Shown: positions 1-8,095, counted from the first letter of the stretch. The stretch is DNA of 64,000 nucleotides from Novosphingobium ovatum (GCF_009909235.1 NZ_JAAAPO010000006.1:1-64000); one strand, 5' to 3'. A program made the numbers and translations. The notes: a model not told the origin generated them from the letters alone.

Positions 1-113
1 AAAGCCCCCGCCACCAGCTCGATCTCGCGGTCCAGTTCCGCCGCAATCCGGTGCACCGGGCCAATAAATGCACCCGGACCGCCGCCAATCATCCCCATCC
101 GTAAACGTCGCAA
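1..113 (-). CDS. Gfo/Idh/MocA-family oxidoreductase, N-terminus only
   Basis: Only the first 37 codons are in the window. The reading frame gives a Rossmann nucleotide-binding start, [17 protein letters not shown], typical of Gfo/Idh/MocA NAD(P)-dependent sugar dehydrogenases. The start is read as TTG at 113 because a GGAGGT lies 5-6 bases upstream; ATG at 98 is the alternative. A minus-strand promoter (-35 TTGACG, -10 TAAAAT) lies upstream. In strain PUE the C-glucoside 3-oxidising enzyme DgpA belongs to this family, so its place beside a deglycosidase-like pair is suggestive. The rest of the gene lies outside the window, so activity cannot be judged. Confidence 0.75.
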   Translation of the reverse strand, partial: MRRLRMGMIGGGPGAFIGPVHRIAAELDREIELVAGA

Positions 114-146
114 GGCTACCTCCCACCGGTTTAGTTTGTAATCAGA

Positions 147-176
147 ATTTTAGTTTGATAGACACAAGTCCGTCAA
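147..176 (-). promoter_or_regulatory. Promoter for the Gfo/Idh/MocA gene
   Basis: On the minus strand, TTGACG (171-176) and TAAAAT (147-152) are separated by 18 bp. The -35 lies within CTTGACGGAC, which resembles one half of the palindrome at 3777-3793 (CTTGACAGAC), so one regulator may bind both sites. A direct repeat TTTAGTTTG occurs at 130-138 and 149-157. The divergent MFS gene starts at 216. Confidence 0.5.
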
Positions 177-215
177 GCGGGAATGGGTCGGCAAGGTCCA
201 TCGATGGGAGCAGGT

Positions 216-1421
216 ATGCGCTTTGCGAAACAGTTTTATCAGTCTTTGACGTTGAAACCACAGGGTTTTACGATGATCATCGCGGCGTTCCTGCCGGTAT
301 TTGCGATCATTGCCATGTTTCCGGTGGTGGGCGCGATCATCACCCATTTCAAGGACGATCCCGATGCCGCGATCAAGGTCCCGGCGATGGTCACTGCCCC
401 AGGCTATGCCATTGCTTTACTTGCGCCTTTTGTTGGCGCGGTGGTGGATCGGTTTGGTCGGCGCCGGATGTTGCTGGCCTGCACCTTTTTCTATGGCATC
501 GTCGGGACCGCCCCGTTTTTCATGGAAAATCTGGACTCTATCATCGCCTCGCGCATTTTGCTGGGGGTGTGCGAAGCGGGTATTCTGACCACGGTCAACA
601 CGCTGATCGCCGACTATTGGGATGACGGGAAACGTCGTAACTGGCTGATGTTGCAAGGTTTGATTGGCCCAGCCTTTCAACCGGCGGTGTTTGTCATGGT
701 GGCGGCGGTGGCGGCGGTGCGCTGGAACGGGGGCTTTCTGGTCTATCTGGCGGCGCTGCCGATCTTTGCCGCGATGTATGTCTGGCTGTTCGAACCGGCC
801 AAGCCCGACGCACGGGATTTTGTTGTCAATGATAGCAATATGAACGCCACTGGCCCCGCCTTTCCATGGGGTACGGCGGCCATCGTCGGGGGCATGACGC
901 TGAGCGCATCGGTGCTGTATTATGTGTTCATCGTGAACGGCAGCATGGTGTGGCAGGAACTGGGGCTGAGCGATCCAATGGCGATCAGCACCGCCACGCT
1001 TATCCCCAGCCTGTTCATCCTGCCCGGATCAATGCTGTTCAAATTCGCATCCCGTTATAGCAGCGCGGTGCAGATCGCGATGTTCCTGACGCTGTTGGGC
1101 GCGGGTCTGGCGGGCATGGGCGCGGCCCACACCGTGTTGCAGGCGCAAATCGCGCTGACGCTGCAACAGATGGGGGCGGGCATGGCCGTGCCCGCGCTGA
1201 TCGCCTGGTCGCAAACCCGCTTTGCCTTTGCCCATCGCGGGCGCGGCATGGGGGTGTGGACCAGCGCGTTCTTTCTGGGTCAGGCGATTTCGCCGATCAT
1301 CGTTGGCCATGTGGCCCAAGGCGTGGGCACGATGCAGCACGCCTTTGTCACCACAGGCGCGGTGGGCGTGGGATTGGCGCTGGTCGTGCTGATCATTGGC
1401 GGGCGGCGCGCCGCCGCCTGA
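216..1421 (+). CDS. MFS transporter, probable glycoside/sugar uptake
   Basis: A 401-residue polytopic inner-membrane protein with about 12 hydrophobic segments. The canonical MFS loop 2-3 motif appears as GAVVDRFGRRR near residue 80. ATG at 216 is chosen because GGGAGCAGG lies directly upstream; an ATG at 183 lacks a spaced ribosome site. It is divergent from the sugar oxidoreductase and followed by a TetR regulator, and the deglycosidase-like genes come next. This context makes it the likely importer for the compound handled by the locus. The MFS assignment is firm; the substrate is inference. It could be an exporter. Confidence 0.8.
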   Translation: MRFAKQFYQSLTLKPQGFTMIIAAFLPVFAIIAMFPVVGAIITHFKDDPDAAIKVPAMVTAPGYAIALLAPFVGAVVDRFGRRRMLLACTFFYGIVGTAPFFMENLDSIIASRILLGVCEAGILTTVNTLIADYWDDGKRRNWLMLQGLIGPAFQPAVFVMVAAVAAVRWNGGFLVYLAALPIFAAMYVWLFEPAKPDARDFVVNDSNMNATGPAFPWGTAAIVGGMTLSASVLYYVFIVNGSMVWQELGLSDPMAISTATLIPSLFILPGSMLFKFASRYSSAVQIAMFLTLLGAGLAGMGAAHTVLQAQIALTLQQMGAGMAVPALIAWSQTRFAFAHRGRGMGVWTSAFFLGQAISPIIVGHVAQGVGTMQHAFVTTGAVGVGLALVVLIIGGRRAAA

Positions 1422-1446
1422 ACGGCCACACCATCGCCGTCATGAC

Positions 1447-1477
1447 AGGCCCCGTTGGCGCTGTGCCGGCGGGGCCT
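1447..1477 (+). terminator. Hairpin after the MFS gene
   Basis: Arms AGGCCCCG (1447-1454) and CGGGGCCT (1470-1477) pair perfectly across a 15-nt loop that can itself pair partly. Only a weak T-rich stretch follows, so it may be a weak terminator or mRNA-stabilising hairpin between the MFS and TetR genes. Confidence 0.4.
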
Positions 1478-1607
1478 TGTTGCGTTTGCGCGCATGATGC
1501 GCAGCCTGCTGCAAATGCGCATTGCGCGGCGCGCGCCATTGCCGCTATGGGACAAGAATCATCGCCCCCTATTATTCTTATTCTGATTCCACAGGTGACC
1601 CATCGGC

Positions 1608-2291
1608 ATGACTGACGCGACCTTTGCCCCGGCCGAGCCGCCCTCGTTCATCGATATCGTCAGCGCTGTCAGCCGCGTGCCGCAACAGGGCCGCAGCCGC
1701 GCCTCGCTGGAGCGGATGGTGACCGCCGCGCGCGAATTGATGCTGGAGCGTGGCAATGAGGACTTTACCCTGCAAGAGGTGGGCAAGCAGGGCGAGGTGT
1801 CGATCGGGTCGATCTATCTGCGGTTTGAAAGCAAGGACAATCTGGTGCGCGCCGTGCTGGCGCAGGCCTTGCAGGACCTGTCGGACGCCGAAATCGGGCT
1901 GATGTCGCGGCTGGCGGTGGCCTGCACGTCGCTGGGCAGTTTCATCCCCGCCTATGTCGATGAATATGCCGAGGTGCTGCGGGTGCATGCCCCATTGCTG
2001 CGCCTGACGATGCTGCGCGCGGAAAATGACGAATTGGTGGCCAGTCTGGGCAAGCAGGTGGCGATCCATGCGCAAAACCAGGCCACCGCCACCATCTTGC
2101 GCTATGTCCGCGAATTTGGCGATCAGCGCGACACACAGATCCGCGCCCATTCGGCGTTCCAGATCATCTTTGCCACGCTGGCGCGCCAGCTCAGCCTGGG
2201 GTCGCATGGCGAAACCGGGCTGGGGGTCAACTGGGATGTGTTGAAGCGCGAATTGAGCCGGATGATTCTGGCCTATTTGCGCGCGGAGTAA
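1608..2291 (+). CDS. TetR/AcrR-family transcriptional regulator
   Basis: 227 residues. The N-terminal helix-turn-helix spans about residues 25-75: the segment FTLQEVGKQGEVSIGSIY is the recognition unit, followed by LRFESKDNLVRAVL, as in TetR proteins where Y/F precedes the fourth helix. The C-terminal ligand domain is not diagnostic. It lies between the MFS gene and the convergent deglycosidase-like genes and is the obvious candidate local regulator. Candidate operators are the palindrome at 3777-3793 and the related half-site near 167-176. The ligand is unknown. Confidence 0.85.
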   Translation: MTDATFAPAEPPSFIDIVSAVSRVPQQGRSRASLERMVTAARELMLERGNEDFTLQEVGKQGEVSIGSIYLRFESKDNLVRAVLAQALQDLSDAEIGLMSRLAVACTSLGSFIPAYVDEYAEVLRVHAPLLRLTMLRAENDELVASLGKQVAIHAQNQATATILRYVREFGDQRDTQIRAHSAFQIIFATLARQLSLGSHGETGLGVNWDVLKRELSRMILAYLRAE

Positions 2292-2317
2292 GGGGAAGGC
2301 CGCGAACGGCCCTCCCC
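2292..2317. terminator. Hairpin between convergent TetR and TIM-barrel genes
   Basis: GGGGAAGGCCG and CGGCCCTCCCC form an 11-bp stem with one mismatch around a 4-nt CGAA loop. It fills the 36-bp gap between two convergent stop codons. There is no clear T-tract on either strand, so it may be a bidirectional terminator of modest strength. Confidence 0.5.
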
Positions 2318-2327
2318 AAAAACCGGC

Positions 2328-3332
2328 TTATGCGCCCGCGAAAATGCGGCGGCACATCGCCTGATGGCGGCGCACCTGTTCAAAGGCGTCGACCTGGCAA
2401 TAGGCGTGGCCTTCCCATTCTGACACCAGCGTGCCGGTGAACCCGCCATCGCGGAACAGCGGCAGGATCTCCTCATAGGGGATGGCTTCCTCGACGCCCG
2501 CATCGTTCACGCCATAGAACTTGCCATGGATGTGGATGGTGCGGTCGACCAGCGCGGCCCAGCTTTGCGGATCATTGTTCGACAGGATGAAGAAGGCCAG
2601 CGTGCAGGCCTGCACATGCAGCGGCGCGAACCCTTCCTTCTCGGCCACGGCGCGCAGCTTGCCCGCCTTGACATAGGAGGCCTCGTCGCCAGCCCAGATC
2701 TCCTTGGTGATCTCGATCAGCGCTTCGGGCGTGCCAGCCGCACGGGCCGCGTCCAGCAGGCTGGGCGGGATGGCGCGGGCGGTGCCGCCAAAATCGGGGA
2801 TCCAGCCCAGACGCGGCGAGTTGATCTTGTCATACATCTCGCCATATTCGACCACGGCCGGGTGGCCCGCCCACATCGGGGCGTGGACCTCGACACCCAT
2901 GCGCATGTCGATCTCTTCCAGATAATCGGCCAGTTCGGGCAGCAGGTTGGGCGGGCAGGCAAACTGCGAACGGGCCAGCGAAAAGCCCAGCTTCTTGGCG
3001 CTGCGCAGCTGACGCTTGTGGTATTCGACCAGCGTGGCATCATCGATCGGCTGCTGGCCGGGCTTGAGGAAGCGGTCCGAGTTGATCGCGCAGGACACCG
3101 GGTTCAGCCCGGTTTCGGCAATCAGCGCCTTGAAGTGATCGGCAAATTCGTCCGACACATCGGGGAATTCCTTGAAGCTCTGAAAGCCGATGATCTCGAT
3201 ATTGGGGCCAAGGTTGCGCTTGGCCACTTCGCGCATCAGGCTGTCCAGATCAAACTGGCGCGTCAACCATTCGTTGGTAAAGGAATACAGGGTAACGCCC
3301 ACTTGGGGGCCGGTAACGGCGGTCATTGTCAT
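2328..3332 (-). CDS. Xylose-isomerase-like TIM barrel; candidate C-glycoside deglycosidase alpha subunit
   Basis: 334 residues of the sugar phosphate isomerase/epimerase (AP-endonuclease family 2) fold. Candidate metal ligands are E148 (in VEVHAP), D180 (WIPDFGG), H269 (IHIHG) and E305 (SEWEGH). H150, two residues after E148, is where the deglycosidase alpha subunits carry their catalytic histidine. It lies 15 bp downstream of a DUF6379 gene on the same strand, which is the alpha/beta arrangement of CarBC, DfgAB and DgpBC, enzymes that split 3-keto C-glycosides. Family fold and neighbour pairing are seen; C-C cleaving activity is inference from that pairing. It could instead act on a related keto-sugar. 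Confidence 0.72.
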   Translation of the reverse strand: MTMTAVTGPQVGVTLYSFTNEWLTRQFDLDSLMREVAKRNLGPNIEIIGFQSFKEFPDVSDEFADHFKALIAETGLNPVSCAINSDRFLKPGQQPIDDATLVEYHKRQLRSAKKLGFSLARSQFACPPNLLPELADYLEEIDMRMGVEVHAPMWAGHPAVVEYGEMYDKINSPRLGWIPDFGGTARAIPPSLLDAARAAGTPEALIEITKEIWAGDEASYVKAGKLRAVAEKEGFAPLHVQACTLAFFILSNNDPQSWAALVDRTIHIHGKFYGVNDAGVEEAIPYEEILPLFRDGGFTGTLVSEWEGHAYCQVDAFEQVRRHQAMCRRIFAGA

Positions 3333-3347
3333 CTCTCCCTGATCGGC

Positions 3348-3746
3348 TCAACCGACGGTCAACGTGGCGGTTTGCGGGTTCACCCGCTTCATGCCGGGGA
3401 TGTAGGGCGGGTTCACGTTCAGCACCAAGGTCACCTCGTGGGCGTCGCCCGGCGTCAATTGCACCTGCGGCAGCACCAGAAAGGCCGAATCGCGGATGAA
3501 CCAAAAGCTGTTGGTCTGCTCGCCCATCTCGGCCAGCGGCCAGCTTTGGTCGTCATATTCCACCACCGCGTCGCTCAGATCCACAGGCGCGCCATCGATC
3601 GCCACCGAGGCCACTTCCACGGTCGAAAACGGCAGCGAGCGATACCAGGTCAGGCGCATCCCCAACCGAGCGCCGCGCGGGGTGGCAACCAACCCCTCCT
3701 CGGCAATCACGCGTTCAACAGGCAACATGGCATCCCTTTCCAGCAT
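3348..3746 (-). CDS. DUF6379 protein; candidate C-glycoside deglycosidase beta subunit
   Basis: 132 residues, predicted all-beta, with no signal peptide. The body (RLTWYRSLPFSTVEVASVAI ... VVEYDDQSWPL) and the C-terminal NPPYIPGMKRV segment match the small beta-sandwich subunit family DUF6379, known as the non-catalytic or structural beta subunit of C-glycoside deglycosidases. Start ATG at 3746; an internal ATG at residue 7 is also possible. It is the first gene of a two-gene minus-strand operon with the TIM-barrel protein and is divergent from the GMC flavoprotein. Family assignment is from memory of sequence character and context; a profile search would settle it. Confidence 0.7.
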   Translation of the reverse strand: MLERDAMLPVERVIAEEGLVATPRGARLGMRLTWYRSLPFSTVEVASVAIDGAPVDLSDAVVEYDDQSWPLAEMGEQTNSFWFIRDSAFLVLPQVQLTPGDAHEVTLVLNVNPPYIPGMKRVNPQTATLTVG

Positions 3747-3776
3747 GTTCGAATAGAACCATGCTTCTAATTATAA

Positions 3777-3793
3777 CTTGACAGACGGTCAAG
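3777..3793. promoter_or_regulatory. 17-bp palindromic operator in the divergent GMC/deglycosidase promoter
   Basis: CTTGAC-agacg-GTCAAG is a perfect 6+6 inverted repeat in the 109-bp gap between the divergent DUF6379 (start 3746) and GMC (start 3856) genes. TTGACA on the plus strand could be the GMC -35. On the minus strand TTGACC could be the -35 of the other gene. A TetR-type repressor bound here would control both directions. Confidence 0.6.
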
Positions 3794-3855
3794 CCCCGTG
3801 CTTAAGAAACCAGAACAACAGTTCTACTCTTGTGCGTGGGCAGGATGCAAGGCCA

Positions 3856-5478
3856 ATGACCGACACTTTCGACTATATCATCATCGGCGCGGGCTCTGCC
3901 GGCTGCGTGCTGGCCAATCGCCTGAGCGCTGATCCGGCCACGCGGGTCTGCCTGATCGAGGATGGTGGCGACAACCAGAGCCCCTTTATCAAGATGGCTG
4001 GCGGCTTTGTGAAGATCATGGGCAAGCCGGACTATTTCCGCGTGTTCCCGGTCAAGCAGCAGCCCGGCCGCCGCAAGGAAATGCAGGCCTATGGCCGTGG
4101 TCTGGGCGGGTCGTCGGCGGTCAATGGCATGTGGTACATGCGCGGCGTCCCGGCCGATTATGACCATCTGGCCTCGCTGGGCCTGACGGGCTGGGGCTGG
4201 GACGAGATCGGCCGCTGTTTCCAGCAGATCGAAAGCTATCACGGCGCTGGCGCCCATGAGGGCCGTGGCCGCGATGGCGAATTGCAGATCACCGCCTCGA
4301 CCTACAAGGGGCCGGTGTTCGACGCCATTGCCGCCGCCGCCGCAGAGGTGGGCGCGCCTTGGGCCGATGACGTCACCACCACGCAATTGCCGATGGCATC
4401 GCGCACGCAATATACCGTCAGCCGGGGTGGCCAGCGCCATTCGGCCTATGAAGCGTTTGTCGCCCCCATCCGCAACCGCGCCAACCTGTCGATCATGACC
4501 CACACCGCGGTGAAGCGCATCGCCATCGACAATGGCCGCGCCACCGGCGTTGTGGTGGAACGCGGCGGACAGGAACTGACCATCGCCACGCGCGGCGAGG
4601 TGATCCTGTCAGCGGGCGTGTTCGGTTCGCCGCAATTGCTGCAACTGTCGGGCGTGGGGCCGGGCGCGGCTTTGCAAGCATTGGGCATCACGGTGCAGCG
4701 CGATCTGGCGCGCGTGGGTCAGAACCTGTCCGATCACAACAAGATGGGCATCTCGTTCGACCTGCACAACAACCCCGGCACCAACCGCGAATTCATCGGT
4801 GCGCGGCTGTATGTCAACGCCTTGCGCTATTTTCTGACGCATTCCGGCCCGCTGGCGCGCGTTGGCCTGCCGATCACCGGCCTGGTGTCCAGCAAGGGCG
4901 TTGAGCCCAACTGGCCCGATTTCCAGATCGCGGCGGCCGCCTTTGCCATGCGCACCGTGCAGGAAATGACCACCAAGCCCGGCAGCCCGATCAGCGACCG
5001 TCCGGGCATCACCTTCTCGGCCTATCACCTGCGCCCGCGCAGCCGTGGCACCGTCACGCTCACCTCGCCCAATTTCCGCGACGCGCCGCTGGTGGATCCG
5101 GCGATCTGGACCGATCCCTATGATCAGGAAAAGTCGGTCGAGCTGTTCCACCTGCTGCGCCGCTTTGCCGGGGCGCAGGCGCTCTCGATGTATGTGGGCA
5201 ATGAACGCGTGCCGGGCAACGCCACGCAGGACGATTCCGACGTGCTGGAAGCCGTGCGCCAGATGGTCGAACCGGGCCTGCATGGCATGGGCACCTGCGC
5301 GATGGGCACCGATGCAACCAACTCGGTCACCGATGCGCGCTGCCGTGTGCATGGGGTCGATGGGCTGCGCGTGGTCGATTGCTCGATCATGCCGGCCCCG
5401 GTGTCGGGCAATACCAATGGCCCGGCCATGGCCATGGCCGCGCGCGCGGCCGAACTGATCATCGCCGACGCGCGCTGA
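3856..5478 (+). CDS. GMC-family FAD oxidoreductase; candidate C-glycoside 3-oxidase
   Basis: 540 residues. The N-terminal FAD-binding motif IIIGAGSAGCVLANRLS begins at residue 8. GMC signature 1 is GRGLGGSSAVNGMWYMRG. The C-terminal active-site pair is H476 (in HGMGTCAMG) and N519 (in SGNTNGPAMAMA), as in GMC oxidases and dehydrogenases. ATG at 3856 is chosen over an upstream in-frame TTG because the FAD motif then falls at the usual position and AAGG precedes it. There is no signal peptide. CarA, which makes 3-keto C-glycosides for CarBC, is a GMC enzyme, and this gene is divergent from a CarBC-like pair, so that role is proposed. Choline- or alcohol-type substrates cannot be excluded. Confidence 0.85.
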   Translation: MTDTFDYIIIGAGSAGCVLANRLSADPATRVCLIEDGGDNQSPFIKMAGGFVKIMGKPDYFRVFPVKQQPGRRKEMQAYGRGLGGSSAVNGMWYMRGVPADYDHLASLGLTGWGWDEIGRCFQQIESYHGAGAHEGRGRDGELQITASTYKGPVFDAIAAAAAEVGAPWADDVTTTQLPMASRTQYTVSRGGQRHSAYEAFVAPIRNRANLSIMTHTAVKRIAIDNGRATGVVVERGGQELTIATRGEVILSAGVFGSPQLLQLSGVGPGAALQALGITVQRDLARVGQNLSDHNKMGISFDLHNNPGTNREFIGARLYVNALRYFLTHSGPLARVGLPITGLVSSKGVEPNWPDFQIAAAAFAMRTVQEMTTKPGSPISDRPGITFSAYHLRPRSRGTVTLTSPNFRDAPLVDPAIWTDPYDQEKSVELFHLLRRFAGAQALSMYVGNERVPGNATQDDSDVLEAVRQMVEPGLHGMGTCAMGTDATNSVTDARCRVHGVDGLRVVDCSIMPAPVSGNTNGPAMAMAARAAELIIADAR

Positions 5479-5501
5479 TCCGCGACATCGGCGTAAACGC
5501 G

Positions 5502-5536
5502 AACGGCCGCGTGGGGGCAAACCCCGCGCGGCCGTT
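5502..5536. terminator. Strong bidirectional terminator between GMC and cytochrome c genes
   Basis: AACGGCCGCGTGGGG (5502-5516) pairs with CCCCGCGCGGCCGTT (5522-5536) over 15 positions with one G-T pair and a 5-nt loop. The stem ends AA/TT give short U or A tracts on both sides, fitting a shared terminator for two convergent genes. Confidence 0.7.
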
Positions 5537-5567
5537 TGGGCGTCAAGGCATCGGCGTTGGGCCGCGC

Positions 5568-5912
5568 CTATTTCCGGGGCCGCGCCAAATAGGCGGCGAT
5601 GGCGGCGATCTGGGCGTCGCTGATCTCGGTCTTGCGGAAATAGGGCATGGCGTTCACCCCGTTGCGGATGAAATAACGCAGCATGTCGCCATCCAGATCC
5701 CGCCGATCCGCCAACAGCGCGGGCATTTGCCCATCATATTTGCGCTGCAGGGCGGCGGTGCCGGGGTGGCCCGGCCCTTCGCCATGGCAGGGCGCGCAGT
5801 GATAGGTATAGAGCCGCAGACCATCAGCCACCAGTTGCGGCGCGGGTTTGGCGGGCGCGGCTTGGGCGGGCGCGGTGGCCACCAGGCCCGCGATCAGGAT
5901 CAACCGCTTCAT
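5568..5912 (-). CDS. Cytochrome c subunit of a 4-cresol-dehydrogenase-like enzyme
   Basis: 114 residues. The signal peptide is MKRLILIAGLVATAPAQAA, so the protein is periplasmic. One haem c site CAPCH sits at residues 39-43, and Met89 in VNAMPYF is the likely sixth ligand. Its start codon overlaps the stop of the upstream flavoprotein by 4 bp (ATGA), showing translational coupling. In p-cresol methylhydroxylase and eugenol hydroxylase a small cytochrome c of this type takes electrons from the flavoprotein. The longer reading frame upstream runs through the flavoprotein gene and is rejected as an earlier start. Confidence 0.88.
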   Translation of the reverse strand: MKRLILIAGLVATAPAQAAPAKPAPQLVADGLRLYTYHCAPCHGEGPGHPGTAALQRKYDGQMPALLADRRDLDGDMLRYFIRNGVNAMPYFRKTEISDAQIAAIAAYLARPRK

Positions 5913-7525
5913 GCCCGCTGCTCCCGCAGATGCTTGGGCCATAGGCCATAGCGTCCCGCCGCGATGATGCCATTGGGGTCGGCCGCATCCTTCAGCTTTT
6001 CCTGAAAGCGCATCAACGCATGGTCGCCAAAGCTGTAGGTGGCCGCCACCGCATCCTGAAACAGCGGCCCGGTGCGATATTCGCCCCAGCCATGCTGGGC
6101 CGCCACGGTGATCAATTGCGCGAACACCTTGCGCAACCGCTGGTTCACCGCCTTGTCCGCGCGGTTGACCAGAAACACCACCACCACGACAAAGCTGTGG
6201 AACATCCATGTGTTGGGCGTGGTAAAGGGGCCGATGCGGGGCGGCTCGCCCATGTCGCGAAAGGCCTGATGCATCACCCGCTGAAACCGCAACAGCGCCG
6301 CGCCCGATTTGGGGATCACCGGGCTGAAGAACAGATGCCCGTCCGATCCGTTGGGATTGCGATCAGACCGCGCCGTCAACGCGAACGTCCCCAGCGTCGG
6401 GATGCCGAAATGCACCGGGTCATATTTTTGCGCCAGCGCGGGCGGCAATGGGGTGGGCGAAAACTCGCCATCCTCGAACGCCGCGCCGGGGATGCGGGCG
6501 GCGGCCATGCGTTTGACGGCGGCCCATTGGGCGCGCACCACCTCTGCCGGGCCATAGAAATGCAGCCGCACATGCCACCACGGCTTGCCCTTGGCCGCGC
6601 CAAAGGCGTCCAGCGCCTCCTCTGACGGGAACACGCCGCCAGCGTTCAGCGCCTGCCATTCGGGCGATCCCTGCTCGGCCGCCAAAGGGCTGGAATAGAA
6701 CGGTTCGCCGCAATGGCCCTGATGCTCGATCTCGTTCACAAAGTCGATCAGCGGGCCAATGTCGGCGCGTTTGGGCACGGTGATCGCGCCGGTGCACCAC
6801 GCCTCGGGCTGAGGCATCAGCCAAAAGCCCATTTTCGTGACGATGCCAAAATTGCTTTGCGCGAACAGGCCATCCACGCTGGCACCCACGCCATAGGGAT
6901 ATTCGGCCCATGTGTCCGATCCGGGCAGTGCCCCCATGCCGGTGCGCATCAGCGTGCCATCGGCCAGCACCACCTCCATCCCGCAATGGGCGGAAAAATG
7001 GTTGCGATAAATGCCCCATGTATCGCCCAGCCCATGGTCCAGCGCATTGCCGACCGGACTGCCCCAGCCGGGGCCGGGAACATCAATCCACACCTTCAGC
7101 CCGCGTTCCTGGATATGGGCGTACAGGTCGAAATAGGACACGCCCGGTTCGACAATGGCAAAGTGCCGTTTGTCATCCACCGCGATGACGCGGTTCATGC
7201 GTTTCAGGTCGATCACCACCGCGCCGGTCAGCGTGGGCGCCGACCCGCCATAGCCCAGATTCTTGCCCGTGGAGATCGGATAGACCGGGATGCGGTACTG
7301 ATTGGCGATGCGCATGATCGCCTGCACTTCCTCGACACTGGCGGGGGCTAGCGCGGCGCTGGGGCGGCGCTCCTGCGGCTCGTCCCAGGCGGGGGAATAG
7401 GCGTCGCGGTACAGGCCCACATCGTCATCGCTGGTGAACACCCAATCTGCCCCCACCACTGTGGTGAAACTGGCCAAAGCGGCGGCGAAATCGGCGGGCG
7501 ACACGCCCTGCGGGATCAGGCTCAT
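5909..7525 (-). CDS. VAO-type flavoprotein, 4-cresol dehydrogenase/eugenol hydroxylase-like
   Basis: 538 residues of the vanillyl-alcohol oxidase family. The FAD-binding PCMH fold includes PVYPISTGKNLGYGGSAP near residue 95. Late in the chain GEYRTG carries the Tyr-Arg pair that stabilises the phenolate in VAO and PCMH, and DPNGIIAAGRYGLWP is the family C-terminal signature. The reaction is dehydrogenation and hydration of a para-alkyl phenol. The following cytochrome c gene (4-bp overlap) makes it a dehydrogenase rather than an oxidase. It also overlaps the preceding Tat protein gene by 4 bp. The exact phenol is unknown; eugenol, cresols or a cleaved aglycone are possible. Confidence 0.88.
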   Translation of the reverse strand: MSLIPQGVSPADFAAALASFTTVVGADWVFTSDDDVGLYRDAYSPAWDEPQERRPSAALAPASVEEVQAIMRIANQYRIPVYPISTGKNLGYGGSAPTLTGAVVIDLKRMNRVIAVDDKRHFAIVEPGVSYFDLYAHIQERGLKVWIDVPGPGWGSPVGNALDHGLGDTWGIYRNHFSAHCGMEVVLADGTLMRTGMGALPGSDTWAEYPYGVGASVDGLFAQSNFGIVTKMGFWLMPQPEAWCTGAITVPKRADIGPLIDFVNEIEHQGHCGEPFYSSPLAAEQGSPEWQALNAGGVFPSEEALDAFGAAKGKPWWHVRLHFYGPAEVVRAQWAAVKRMAAARIPGAAFEDGEFSPTPLPPALAQKYDPVHFGIPTLGTFALTARSDRNPNGSDGHLFFSPVIPKSGAALLRFQRVMHQAFRDMGEPPRIGPFTTPNTWMFHSFVVVVVFLVNRADKAVNQRLRKVFAQLITVAAQHGWGEYRTGPLFQDAVAATYSFGDHALMRFQEKLKDAADPNGIIAAGRYGLWPKHLREQRA

Positions 7526-8028
7526 GCCAAAAGGCTCCTGTGGGTGATGATCCAGAAACGGGGCGCGTGATCGGCGCCGGGCAAATGCGCGGGGTGCACC
7601 AAACCCGTGGGCAGCGGCGCGGGGATCGCCATATCGGCGCGATAGGGCACGTCATGCACCAGCCGATAACCCGCATCGCGCGCCAGAATGTCCAGACAAA
7701 ACAGCGCATCGGGCCGCGACACGCCCATCAGCCAGCGGTTCTGTCCGTCCCAATAGGGGCGCAGGCGGGCCTGCCAGACATCGGTGACATCGCCATCAAA
7801 CCGCAAGGTTTCGATCCAGTCGCGCCGCATCAGCGCGGCAAAGCCAGCGGCATCGCCCACACGCCCATCCACCAGCGCCATCATCTGCGCGGCATCGGCG
7901 GCCTGTGCGCGCAGGGCGGCGGCCCGCGCCGTCCCGCTCAGCCCGATCAACGCCGCCACCCCCGCCACGCCAAAGCCGCGCCGGTCAACCCGGCACGCTC
8001 GGTCTTGGGGCACATTCCTCTGGGCCAT
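7522..8028 (-). CDS. Tat-exported protein of unknown function coupled to the phenol dehydrogenase
   Basis: 168 residues. The N-terminus has a twin-arginine signal (VDRRGFGVAGVAALIGL, then an Ala-rich cleavage region), so it should be exported folded. I do not recognise the mature part, which is rich in Trp, Asp and Pro near VWQARLRPYWDGQNRWLMGV. The start is fixed by GGGAGAGG upstream. It is the first gene of an operon whose next two genes overlap it in series by 4 bp each, so it is probably an accessory or assembly factor of the periplasmic phenol dehydrogenase. Function is not established. Confidence 0.7.
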   Translation of the reverse strand: MAQRNVPQDRACRVDRRGFGVAGVAALIGLSGTARAAALRAQAADAAQMMALVDGRVGDAAGFAALMRRDWIETLRFDGDVTDVWQARLRPYWDGQNRWLMGVSRPDALFCLDILARDAGYRLVHDVPYRADMAIPAPLPTGLVHPAHLPGADHAPRFWIITHRSLLA

Positions 8029-8066
8029 GGATGGCCTCTCCCATGCAGTTACGAAATCTATTTAGA

Positions 8067-8095
8067 ATGATAGTTTTGGTTTATAGGCCTGTCAA
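8067..8095 (-). promoter_or_regulatory. Near-consensus sigma-70 promoter of the phenol dehydrogenase operon
   Basis: On the minus strand TTGACA (8090-8095) is followed after exactly 17 bp by TATCAT (8067-8072), about 39 bp before the ATG at 8028. The match is very close to consensus. It separates the three-gene dehydrogenase operon from the HTTM genes upstream. Confidence 0.7.

Noticed and set aside
2526..3770. 414-codon plus-strand reading frame
   Set aside because: Antisense to the TIM-barrel and DUF6379 genes, which have clear family features.
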